The translations under genes were made by a program, and so were the position numbers. Positions 1-9,852 of a stretch of 64,000 nucleotides of DNA are shown piece after piece. Under the pieces are notes generated by a model. It worked only from the letters and a program-made list of their open reading frames with translations. It was not told the DNA's origin and did not search any database. How positions within the stretch are numbered: the first letter of the stretch is position 1; each line of letters begins with the position of its first letter. The DNA comes from Cryptomeria japonica (lineage: Eukaryota; Streptophyta; Pinopsida; Cupressales; Cupressaceae): NCBI RefSeq assembly GCF_030272615.1, contig NC_081413.1, positions 25,166,966-25,230,965 of the forward strand, written 5' to 3'.

Positions 1-1105
1 ATGAGCAATACCATTGTAGGGCTTTGTCTCTTAATGTTCTAGTGAACAGTTTTGCAAGCAACCTTTGGTCATAAGCAAAATCGGTACATATTGTTTGAAA
101 GGTCTTAACATGTGTTAGAGGATCACCCTTACCATTATAAAGCTCCAAATGTGGAATTTCAACATGTTTAGGGGGGATAGCTCGAACAATGTCAAGAGAA
201 AGCGGGCTCGCAACATCAAATGTGGGCACACTAAACTTAGATTGATTCATAGAGGCAATTTGTTGCTGTAAAGAAGAGATAGTTTGTGCAAGATTGTTAA
301 TGGTCGCTTCAGTCGAAGAGTTCATATTAGACGTGTTAGATTGTGATGGAGGTGTTATGTTATTGAAAGAAGGTAGAGAGTAAGGTGGCGGGACACTATG
401 ATAGTTAGTCATAGGAGATGATTGGACAGGAGGAACACTACAAGGAGGAATGGAATGATTAAACGAATTGCCCCCTTGCGTCATGTTCATTTGTGGTGAT
501 ATAATAGGAACACTCATTGAAGGAATGAATGAAGAAGTTGGATTGAGTGAAGGCAGAGGGTTGATTGAAGAAGAGGGATTGCCCCCATGACTGGTGATCA
601 TAGGAGGAATGTCTTGTATAGAAGTAGTCATTATGTTTGATGTAAAGGTAGGTATGCTAGCAATAGAAGTCGTCAAAGGAATAGAATGATTAACTTGAGT
701 AGGAGGTTGTGTATAACCCAAAGTTTCGGCACAACTCTTCATAGGCATCACATTTGAATCCACAATGTGTGCAATACCACACAAAATATCAATTCCATTC
801 TTATCACTTTGAACCATACGTTTTAGACCCTCAATTAAGGAAAGAGCTTCACTATCAGGGTATTCTTGAGACATCCATTGTCGAAAATCATCAAATTGGT
901 TATCCAATTTTGAAAGTTGTTCTATAGAAACCTCATGGAGAGCTTCTTCATCATTAAGAGGATTGGAGGAATTACCCATGTCCTCGTTAAAAAGGCCATT
1001 CAAATTAGGTTCCATCTCCTCGGTAACTACACCTTGGAAAGACTTAATTCTAAGGCTTCGTCTAACGGGAATAGTGTAAGTAGGGCTTATTGTTGTAAAA
1101 CTCAT
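1..1105 (-). CDS. Ty3/gypsy Gag polyprotein, 3' part cut by window edge
   Basis: An open frame runs from an ATG at 1105 (M-S-F-T-T-I) down to base 2 without a stop, about 368 codons, and leaves the window. The N-terminal half is rich in Pro, Ser, Asn and Thr. The last 60 codons read as a retrotransposon Gag core: an 'HLELYNGKGDP' segment, then 'FTRTLRDKALQWY', the usual pattern of the Retrotrans_gag family. The product would form the particle that packages element RNA. Priming site and LTR lie upstream on the same strand (2267-3543), which fixes this as the 5' half of a minus-strand element whose pol region would lie beyond base 1. No stop or frameshift is seen, so this copy may be fairly young. 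Confidence 0.85.
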   Translation of the reverse strand, partial: MSFTTISPTYTIPVRRSLRIKSFQGVVTEEMEPNLNGLFNEDMGNSSNPLNDEEALHEVSIEQLSKLDNQFDDFRQWMSQEYPDSEALSLIEGLKRMVQSDKNGIDILCGIAHIVDSNVMPMKSCAETLGYTQPPTQVNHSIPLTTSIASIPTFTSNIMTTSIQDIPPMITSHGGNPSSSINPLPSLNPTSSFIPSMSVPIISPQMNMTQGGNSFNHSIPPCSVPPVQSSPMTNYHSVPPPYSLPSFNNITPPSQSNTSNMNSSTEATINNLAQTISSLQQQIASMNQSKFSVPTFDVASPLSLDIVRAIPPKHVEIPHLELYNGKGDPLTHVKTFQTICTDFAYDQRLLAKLFTRTLRDKALQWYCS

Positions 1106-2266
1106 GCACTGAAGAGAGAGAGAAGATTTTGAATTTTAGAGGTAGCAAATTTCAATAAAATCAGCCAATCTCCTAGATTTAAGTTGTTAAATGCAATCAG
1201 GACAATCTCCCGAAATTTCGGAAAAAATGTCTGGGACCGTGGCGAACGGAGTGCACACGGTCCTCGCAACTTTTTTCAAAATTTTCAGGGATGAAAGTTA
1301 TGATGATTTTAAAGCTAATCTGAAAAAAAATTGAGTGATTTTACGATCTGTAGATAGGCCAAATTGAAGTTGCAATCTCAAAATTGAACCCTACCAAGAT
1401 TGTTGAAAAATGCAAAATTTAAATTTTGAAAAAGAGAGGGAAACTGAAATTTTGAATTTTATAATTTTAGAGGGAATACTGAAAGCAATGCAGGCTTTGA
1501 AATTTAAAATTTGACTCGATTTCATGCAAAATTCGAATTTTGAAAGCGGAAATCAAGGTTGTTGCAATTAAACACTTAATTTCGAAAGTCACAAATTGCA
1601 AAAATTTGAATAAAACATTGAAATTTCGAATGAATGCCAACACACTTTTCAGATTTAGGACTGTAAGAAACACAATTTTGATACAAATTTCAATTTCAAC
1701 AATTTTTTGAATGATTAGAAGCCTCAATCCAAACAATCGCTAGACCAACTTTGATTTTAATTTTGAAGGTGTTAAAATTGATAAAATCAGCCAAAATTCT
1801 GGATTTTAGCAGAAAAATACAGTAAGATCTAGCTCCCGAAATTTCAGAAAAAATGTCGGGGACGATGGCACTCGGGGTGCACACGGTCCTCGCAACTTTT
1901 TTCCAAATTTTCAGGGATGAAAGATATTGTGATTTTATTGCGGAAACCAAAGTTACAGCTGATTTGGAGATGTTTTGATTAGTGAAATTATCAGTCAAAG
2001 GTTGAATCAAGAAGGTCTTAAAAATTAGGGTTTTGACATTTAACCACTTAATTTTCAAAATTAAAGCACAAATATGAATTGACAATTTGCAATAGAAGGG
2101 TAGATCTAAAACAAGCATTAACAATTAAACATTTCACAAGTTTAATTACTTAAAAAGAAAATTTTAGGGTTTTTATGCAATCAACCTCTAAAATTTGCAA
2201 AAGATCAAACATGGAAATATAATTAGGAAAGCAAAATTTTCAGATCTAACCATGAATAATCAGAAT
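1106..2266 (-). other. 5' untranslated leader of the gypsy element
   Basis: About 1.16 kb between the priming site and gag, AT-rich and without a convincing gene. It contains an internal duplication: the stretches near 1200-1300 and 1833-1920 are similar, and each holds a GGAC(C/G)(G/A)TG...CACGGTCC stem-loop (1234-1263 and 1859-1889). Short open frames here on both strands look fortuitous. Confidence 0.6.
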
Positions 2267-2294
2267 GAGGATGTTCACGTTGGGTTCACCAAAA
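2267..2294 (-). other. Primer-binding-site-like motif of the gypsy element
   Basis: On the minus strand the LTR ends in TTTACA and is followed at once by TTTTGGTGAACCCAACGTGA. TGG just after an LTR end is the signature of a tRNA primer-binding site. The same motif, with one change, follows the 5' LTR of the unrelated element at 39569-39589. I could not assign the matching tRNA. Confidence 0.55.
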
Positions 2295-3543
2295 TGTAAA
2301 GCGGAAAAATCGAACCCTAGTTGTTCTCCCCTCCCCAACTCCAAGGAGAGAGAAGGGAGAGTCGCTAGGGTTGATGGTTTTCACTTAGGAGAGACTTTAC
2401 ATTCAAAAGAGGGGTTGAAACCCACAAGATCCAATCCCACGCAATGCAAGATTGGATTCTAAATGAGTTTCAAGGGTTAAGACATCAAGGATACCCTCTT
2501 TTGTAAAGAATGTAGATAGCAAGATTGAACTAGGAATGCATGTAAAGTAGGAAAGATTCGCTTATAAACAGAGATAGGGATATGAGATGAAGCTGCGGAC
2601 CTGGAATTAGCAGTAAAATGTCGAGACGGTGTTGTTCTGCAAATTTGAGCGAAAGTTGACGGGACGATGGCGCCCAACATGCACACGGTCCTCCGAAAAA
2701 TCCACAAAACGAAGGTGGATATGTTCGTCTCTGCACAAGGATCCCAGATCTTCAATTACAGCCGCGTACCTGCAACCTACACACAGAAAAGAGAGGACGA
2801 TTGGGGGGTTATGGATGAGAGGTTTGCCTTTAGGTCAAACCCCAGTTTTGGAATTAACCAAGAAATGAGAATGTTGTAAATGTAAATGTTTGTAATGTAA
2901 ACAAGTACTGATACCTTGTTGTTTGTATTCTTACATGCGAAGGTGTAATGTATGTAGTATGTTGTATGTTGTATGTGATCTCCTCTTCAATGGTTGAATC
3001 CTTGTCTTGAATGCAACACTTAGCCTTGAATGGAGACTTAGAATGATCAATTGCTTGAAGGAATGCTTGAATGCTTGAATGCTTGAATGTTTGAATATCG
3101 TTTCCGCCTTTTTTCCATCTATGTCCTCCTCCTTTTGAGAGGGGAAATGTAGTTTATATACTTGTCAATTAGGGTTGATAGACTGATTTTCCTGACCTTA
3201 GGCCGACCAGGAAATGTTATTTTCCAATTTGCAAACTTAAAAACCCGAGACCCAAAAGAGACCGGGCCCAAAAATAGGGCCAGGGACCAGGGCGCTGGGC
3301 GCCATGGTCCTGGGGGACCAGAGTGCTGGGCACCCTAGTCCTGAAGGACCAGGGCGCTGGGCGCCATGGTCCCACCTCCAGGGACAACGAGGTGCAAGGA
3401 GGATCAGGCCAGGGTGCAGAAAAATGCAGTTTTTGATGTCATGAACAAGTTTCGGGGTCTCCATTCAGGTTCCGTGTTGCATCGCCATCGTGAAGACCCA
3501 AATGCAGTCAAAATTGCAAGTGTCACAATTTTAGGACGCTACA
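2295..3543 (-). repeat. 5' LTR of gypsy element (TGTAGCG LTR family)
   Basis: A 1249-bp LTR bounded by TG...CA (sense TGTAGCGTCC ... CTTTACA). It is the same family as the solo LTR at 60428-61678, with long near-identical stretches in both. In sense order it has a block of three GGACCA..GGCGC..TGGTCC hairpins (3372-3284), a TATA-type box (TATATAAAC, about 3158), and a GGACCGTG..CATCGTCC stem-loop (2691-2662). The bases flanking the outer end are GTCAT; the partner copy lies outside the window. Confidence 0.85.
3284..3372 (-). repeat. Three tandem GC-rich hairpins inside the LTR
   Basis: Three units of about 32 bp, each an imperfect inverted repeat of the form GGACCA-GGCGC-TG-GGCGCC-TGGTCC, separated by a few bases. 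The solo LTR carries the same array at about 60599-60690, with single-base differences. Confidence 0.8.
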
Positions 3544-3569
3544 GTCATATTATACACATATTATATATT

Positions 3570-4621
3570 ACATATATTATATGTATATACACATATTATA
3601 CATAGAATATCATATTATACAATAGCACGTACACATTGTTTATAGTAAAAGTAGCGCGTATGTGTTGTTTATAGGGAAACAAGCGTGTATGCGCTTCTTA
3701 CACTATAAGCACCCCGTACGTGCTTTTTAAACCATAAGTACCCCGTACGCGCTTTTGACTGTTTAGGCTTAGAAATAGGCCTAGATGACAAAGCTATGGA
3801 TTGGAAGTTTGATTTCCCTCCATTTCTCTCATTTTTGACATGTTTTATTTTATCGACTTTGTCATCATCAGGTTTACACTTCATAAAGTGGGTATTTCTA
3901 AAATTGCCACCATATTTTCACCCATCTTCTGAGCTTTCTAACCATATAATTTATTTTCAATTTGAATAACAATAACATATTATTATTGAATTTCTTTTAC
4001 TAGTGTCTCCATAGTTCTCATAGATATAGGTGCACCATTTTTTGAATAACTTTTGATATACTTATCCGAGTTTTAAAAACTTTATATATTATTGTAGTGC
4101 ACTTGATTCTTTGCAATTTAAAAAAAAAAATTGTATTTTCGATTTGTTTAGTGCAACTTATGCTTCGCGCACGAATAGGTACCAAATTTTTAGGATGTGC
4201 TCGATTGGAAAAATCATAAAAAAAACTACTCAACAAAAAATTACAAAAAAATACACATCTTCTAGTGCTCACTCTTAATTATCTTTCTGCCAAAGGATTT
4301 GTCAAAATACTAAATCTAACTATGACTTTTTTGATGCGCATGTCAGACACTATGTTATGTTTTTCAGAAGAAAAAAAATAGGGTCAGTTTTTCATGCGTG
4401 AAGGATTTGACCCCCTTAATCTTATCCAATTTTGAAAAAGTTTAGTAGTTTGGAAACGAGATTCAGAGTACTACAATATTTGTTCTTTGATTATCTTCAA
4501 ATCTTGAGTGGATGACTTTCAAATTTTGCCTCCAAGTTTAGGTTCACCTGATTTCAGAAAAAGAAAAAAAAAGTGTCCACTTATACCCCCCTTTTTGACC
4601 ACCATCTTTGTGCACTTACCC
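3570..4621 (+). mobile_element. Relic of the right end of the 12.6-kb DNA transposon family
   Basis: About 1.05 kb here matches 16262-17297 closely in the same orientation. It starts in the TATATGTATATACAC tract, passes through GTACGCGC repeats, and ends exactly at TTACCC (4621), the same base that ends the intact right terminus at 17297. It is therefore a stranded right end of a related copy, lying 45 bp left of the complete element. The gypsy LTR ending at 3543 may have cut off its inner part. Confidence 0.7.
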
Positions 4622-4666
4622 AAATGTGCAGTCTCAAATCTGGTTGCACATCATTCAAATTCGCTT

Positions 4667-4692
4667 GGGTATGTGCACAAAGATGGTGGTCA
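4667..4692 (+). repeat. Left terminal inverted repeat
   Basis: 26 bp beginning GGGTATGTGCACAAAG and ending GGTGGTCA. It pairs with 17272-17297 at 25 of 26 positions, and also with 4596-4621, the end of the neighbouring relic, so a 26-bp inverted repeat with a 45-nt loop sits at 4596-4692. Confidence 0.75.
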
Positions 4693-4794
4693 GAAAAGTG
4701 GAGACCACCCAAAAAAAAGATGGAAAAACAAGCAGCACGTAAGCAGTTATAAAATTTGAAATCACTGTATACACACTCAGGTCCGTTGTTCCCG

Positions 4795-4950
4795 AGCTTA
4801 GAAAAGGTAGTGTGTACGCGCTGCTTTTAGGAAAAGGAGTGCGTATGCGCTACCTTTAGGAAAATGAGTGTGTACGCGCTACTTATAGGAAAATGAGCGT
4901 GTACACTCTACTTATAGGAAAATGAGCGCGTACGCGCTAATAATCCCTAA
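4795..4950 (+). repeat. Subterminal tandem repeat with GTACGCGC core
   Basis: Five imperfect units of about 31-34 bp of the type 'TAGGAAAATGAGCGTGTACG', each holding a GTACGCGC or GTATGCGC word, lie about 100 bp inside the left terminus. Similar words recur at 3640-3760, 13090-13340 and 16345-16420. Arrays at this position are commonly transposase-binding sites; that role is inferred. Confidence 0.7.
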
Positions 4951-5087
4951 AGGAAGGCGTATGCGATACCTGTCAAAAAAAGTTTTTAAAAAAAAAACTG
5001 GGTCTTATTTTCCTGTGACAGTCACATTTTTTCCCCATTTTCTTCGCCAAACTGCAAACATGGTGCCTCATTTCTCCTCCAGACACT

Positions 5088-7589
5088 ATGGATCAAGGTT
5101 AGTTTTTGTTAATTTTTGACTTTCTTTCCCGTTTGTTCAATTTGTTTTACGTTTTGAATTTAATTTCATTAATTTTGTTTAGGTTTTTTCATTTTTTGTT
5201 TCAAAAACCAGATTCTGATAATCCACAACAAGAACAACAAAATGCACCTCCTGAAAACCCACAAAATACATCTCGAATTCCTCCTTTTGACCGCACACCT
5301 AAAACACAGGAGCAATTAATTAATCAATTAGGGCAAAATACATCTAAAATCAATAGACTGATTGATAAATTGAAAACATCTGAACTTGAGCATCATAAAT
5401 CCCTCACCACTAGCTTAGAAACATTAGCTAGTTGTGTCATAGTTGTTTCCACACAAATTACAAAATGGGGAAACTTTAGGGATAGGTGTCGTCAATACTA
5501 TGTTGATGGGTTATCATACGAGGGAGTCAAAAACAAAAATATTAGTAAACAACAAATATGTGCCCTTTTTGTTGATCCTAAAACTGGTCAGTCATTACCT
5601 CTTAATGCAAATAGGTTTCCCATACATTGGTGTACCAATGTGGAGATGAAGAATCTTTTTTGGCAGAGGTGGTGGATGGTCTTTGATGATCCACCTTGTA
5701 ATAATTATGAGGTGCCATTGTATTTTTTGAGAAAAATATATTGTGAGTTTGTGCTCAATGTGTGGCCAAACTATTTTGACATGAGAGAGTTCCATGGTAG
5801 AGGTGGCGGCTCTGCCCAAGATAGACCTGGAGCCCGTAGGCAAGTAGCCCTGGAGAGTCATCGCCCCCTAGCACCCAAACCCAAGGTGCATCAGGCTATC
5901 CAAGTAGAGTTGAAAGAGTCAATGGAGCTATAGACTCTTCAGGCGGCCACAACATTTACTGGTGCCGTCATCCAGCATGGGACATCGTTAGCACACCCTA
6001 TTGTATTGGATGATGAGCCATTAGTTGCTCCAGGTGGCGATAGAGAGCCCATTCAGCATATGTGTGTTAGTTGCTCGGGGATAGATGATGCGGCCGGTGT
6101 AGATGGATCTACATCTCATCCGTGCATGATTTGTAGGAGTAGATGTTAGGCCCACATGACTAAGGATTTCATGCTGACAGATGAGTTGATGGACATGGTG
6201 TTTGCCCATTAGCAACAGACATAGGTTTGTTGAGTGTGTATTTGAATTCATAGCATTTTATTTGTTAGTCACTTTAAATTTGTAATTACATAAATAAATT
6301 TTCATTTATACATCAATTTAAATTTTGTAATATGTTAAAATAGAATAGTACACTTTGAATTCAAAAATATTACAAGATATACTAACTATCTTTAATGCTT
6401 GGTCCATTTTTTGGTTTGTAGGTGTTGACAGGGGACCAAATGTCCCAGATTGATGACATCATGCTCTCAATGATCGATTTTGGCCTACAAGGCTATACGG
6501 TATCATATTTTGTACAACCCTTTTTATGTATTGTTTTGATGGAATATGTAAGTCATTTCATTTTAGATTTTTTAAATTATGTTTAATATATTATCTGTAC
6601 TAATATCTCATGTTAATTTTGTTTTTTTAGGATACCCCCTCCGCATCTAGGCCTCGTCCTAAGAAAAATAATTCCTCGAAGATACGAAAATGTGGGAAGA
6701 AGGTAATTGAACACATTTTTAGTTGTACAATTGTTTGAAAATGTTGAAATCAAGTATTAGTTGGGGTTTGTAGATTGATTAGTGCTTTTTGTCTATTTTA
6801 CATGTACAACGACCATTGAGCTATGTCGATTTGTTGAATGCACCTAATTCGCCCATGGATCAAGAGAGGGTGGAGGTATGTATCTCTACTTTATTTTATT
6901 GATTTCATGATTATGTGCGTGCGTACATGTGAACTTGTGATATATTATAATCTTATAATTTTTTCATACAGGAAATATCCATAGTTGTTTCATCAATGGC
7001 GAGCCTTCCTCCGTGCACTCGAGAAGCATCTCAGGATCCGATACACTTTTGTTTGATATATTACATTAATTGTTTTTAACCTACAATACTTATCATTATA
7101 TTAATTGTATTTAATCTTTGATCATTTTTTGTATAGGTAATAGCGACAGTTTCTCCATCGATGGTGAGCCATCCTCAATCCAATGGAGAAGCATCTCAGG
7201 CACAGGTACGTCATTGTTCTCTATATTATAGCTTTTAAGTGTTTTTGATATATTTATGTTAGTACATTGTATTAATTGTACATTTAATCTACAATAGACC
7301 CCTTCGCGGTATGGCCATAACGTGGATCCTTTTAAGTATGTCTTCAAGAAAACTCCTAAGAGTGACAAGGAGAGGAGAGCAAAGACATTAGCTCCTAGAT
7401 CAGTTGATGAGGTAATCTACATTTCAATTGCAAAGTAATTATAGTTAAATGCATAGTTATGTTGTTAATTGTGAACTATTTTCTACAAAAGAATTCTAAC
7501 TTGGCTTTTGAATTATGGTTTTGTAGCCATCTACAGAGCTACATACTGCATCGAAGAGGCTTGATTTTGATGATCCAGCACAAGTTTAG
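5088..7589 (+). pseudogene. Transposon-borne multi-exon gene, unknown zinc-motif protein, decayed
   Basis: I read nine exons: 5088-5097, 5212-6224, 6422-6499, 6631-6702, about 6810-6875, 6972-about 7034, 7137-7205, 7298-7411 and 7527-7589. Donors are GT and acceptors AG, apart from an unclear acceptor of exon 5. From exon 3 on, all well-defined exons are multiples of three in phase 0. The start is the ATG at 5088 (M-D-Q, then D-S-D-N-P across intron 1), because an upstream ATG at 5060 gives the wrong phase. Exon 2 encodes a Gln/Asn/Pro-rich N terminus, a helical stretch, a Trp-rich segment (W-Q-R-W-W) and a CxxC...CxxC motif near 6066-6145. Exon 2 has in-frame TAG stops at 5931, 6147, 6210 and 6222, at least some probably from CAG. 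Exons 6 and 7 look like tandem copies (both end ...EASQ). No known function. Confidence 0.5.
5098..5211 (+). other. Intron 1 of the plus-strand transposon gene
   Basis: Bounded by AG|GTTAGT and AACCAG|ATTC. Removing it links the ATG at 5088 to the long frame of exon 2 in phase, which replaces a hydrophobic read-through peptide that would otherwise appear at the N terminus. Confidence 0.6.
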
Positions 7590-8139
7590 AATCATATAGT
7601 GTTAGTTTTGGTCATAGAATGACCAATACATGTAGATATATTCTACATTTTTATTGTATATCGATTTGGACATGGCATATGCCACATTTTTGTAATACTT
7701 GTAATGACTTGGCAGACATGCCTTATTTTGATATATATAAATGTTGATATTCGATCCAATTAATGTGTATGGAGTTCATTATTTTGTATTCGTTGTATTT
7801 TGTGGTTGTCCTTTTATAAATTTAATTGATCATTTGCCTATGTAATAAACAATATGAATATAAACAACAAAAATTTATGATATAAAACATTGCAATCATA
7901 GAATTTGATTTGATACAAAATTTAAAATGTTGAATTAACCCTACAAAACTCCTTGTATTCAGTTCATTATTGTATATTCATTGTATTTGGTGGCTGCCCT
8001 TTTATAAATTTAAATGAATATTTGCCTATGTAATCAATAATATGAATATAAACAACAAAAATCGACAATATGAATATAAACAACAAAAATCGACAATATG
8101 AATATAAACAACAATATGTGTTTGGTGCGAGAGCACCCT
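7590..8139. other. AT-rich spacer after the plus-strand gene
   Basis: No gene is seen. It contains two related stretches (about 7765-7870 and 7960-8060: TTCATTATTTTGTATTCG... and TTCATTATTGTATATTCA...) and short repeats of ATATGAATATAAACAACAA at 8040-8115. Confidence 0.5.
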
Positions 8140-9365
8140 CATGCTCACAATGGTCAAATTTTGGTTGTCGTGTGCACAAACCAACGTTACAAGCACGTCC
8201 GGGTGGGCAAGTTTACGCTAGGCATTCTCGTCCCGTGCATCCCAAAGTGTCAGAACGTCGAGAGTCATACCCTACCGACACGATCTCTTAAGTGCCCTGA
8301 GTCCAAAAAATTGTCAAACTTTGATGGACTATTTTTTCCAATCCAGGACACATATGATTGATCCGTTTGAACCTGTGGGGTCGCATGAGGCTCCTCTACA
8401 ATGACCTATCTTGGTTTTTGATGAATCAGAGCCATTTTCAATTGGTAGCATTTTTTCTCCTGCTACAAAAACCGTCAGTTGCATGCAATGCAAAGTTGTA
8501 GGATTGGCTAGAATTGATTTGGTTTGTCGTGTACACAAACCAATATCACGAGCGCATCTGGGTGGGTAGGTTTACACTAGGAATGCTCCTCTCGTGCATC
8601 CCAAAGCATCAGAACATTGAGAGTCATACCCTACCGGTGCGATCTCTCAAGTGCCTTGAGTCCCAAAAATTATCAAACTTTGACGGAATGTTTCTTCCAA
8701 TCCAGGACACATATGATTGATTTGTTTGAACCTGTGGGGTTGCATGAGGCTCTTCTACAATGGCCTATCTCAGTTTTTGACGACTCGGAGCCATTTTCAA
8801 TTGGTAGCATTTTTTTGCTTACTGCAAAAATTGTCAGTTGCATGCAATGCAAAGTTACAAGATTGGCTAGAATTGATTCGGTTTGTCATGTGCACAAACT
8901 GACATCACAAGCACGTCCGGGTGGGTAGGTTTACACTAGGCATGTTCCTCTCATGCATCCCAAAGCGTCAAAATGTCGAGAGTCATACCCTACCCGCGTG
9001 ATCTCTCAAGTGCCCTAAGTCCAAAAAATTGTCAAACTTTAACAGAATGTTTCTTCCAATCCATGATACATATGATCGATCTGTTTGAACCTGTGGGGTC
9101 ACGTGAGGCTCCTCTAGAATGGACTATCTTGGTTTTTGACAACACAGAGCCATTTTCAATTGGTAGCATTTTTTCGCCTGCTGCGAAAACCGTCAGTTGC
9201 ATGCAATGCAAAGTTGCAGGATTGGCTAGAATTGATTAGGTTCATCGTGTGCACAAACTGATGTCACGAGCATGTCCAGGTGGGTAGGCTTACGCTAGGC
9301 ATGCTCCTCTCGTGCATCCTAAAGTGTCGAAACGTCGAGAGTCATACCTTACCGGCGCGATCTCT
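8140..9365 (+). repeat. 359-bp satellite, about 3.4 copies
   Basis: The landmark TGT(G/A)CACAAAC falls at 8171, 8530, 8889 and 9248, exactly 359 bp apart each time, and the sequence between repeats unit by unit with point differences. Open frames of 60-100 codons on both strands within the units simply repeat with the period and are not genes. The array lies between the 3' ends of the two convergent transposon genes. Confidence 0.9.
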
Positions 9366-9539
9366 ACTCAATCTATGACCCCTATGACCCAATAATGACT
9401 CAAATAATTCTCCATGATTATGCAAGAATCAAGAATTCTCATGATTGACCTTATCACATCACATAAACTCAAAACATAGTCACAAAACATAAACACAAAA
9501 AATAGTCACAAAACATTGTCACATATTATTCAAAAATTT

Positions 9540-9790
9540 GCCTCTAAATATGGTCAAATCAACTCTTGGCTATTTGAATATACAAAAAAATGTCTTACAA
9601 ATCATCTCATGGGCTTTTATACAAAATTTGGCATTACAATATGTGTGATTCATCTCATCGCCATTTTAATATACAAAATTTGGCATCTACATATGTACAA
9701 ATCAGCTCATTGTCATTTAAATATACAAAATTATGCCCCTAAACATGTAAAAATCAGCTCATGGGAATTTATATATACAAAAAATAAATA
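9540..9790 (+). repeat. AT-rich tandem repeat, unit about 57 bp
   Basis: Four to five degenerate units containing 'ATATACAAAATTTGGCAT' and 'AAATCAGCTCATGG' in turn, downstream of the 359-bp array. No coding potential. Confidence 0.6.
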
Positions 9791-9852
9791 TAGAACAATT
9801 TGTCGATGATATATACAAAATTCTCAAAATCATTCTACTCTGAACTATAGAA

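Noticed and set aside
8098-9239. Series of 60-100-codon frames in the 359-bp region
   Set aside because: They recur with the satellite period and are broken differently in each unit, so they are a property of the repeat.
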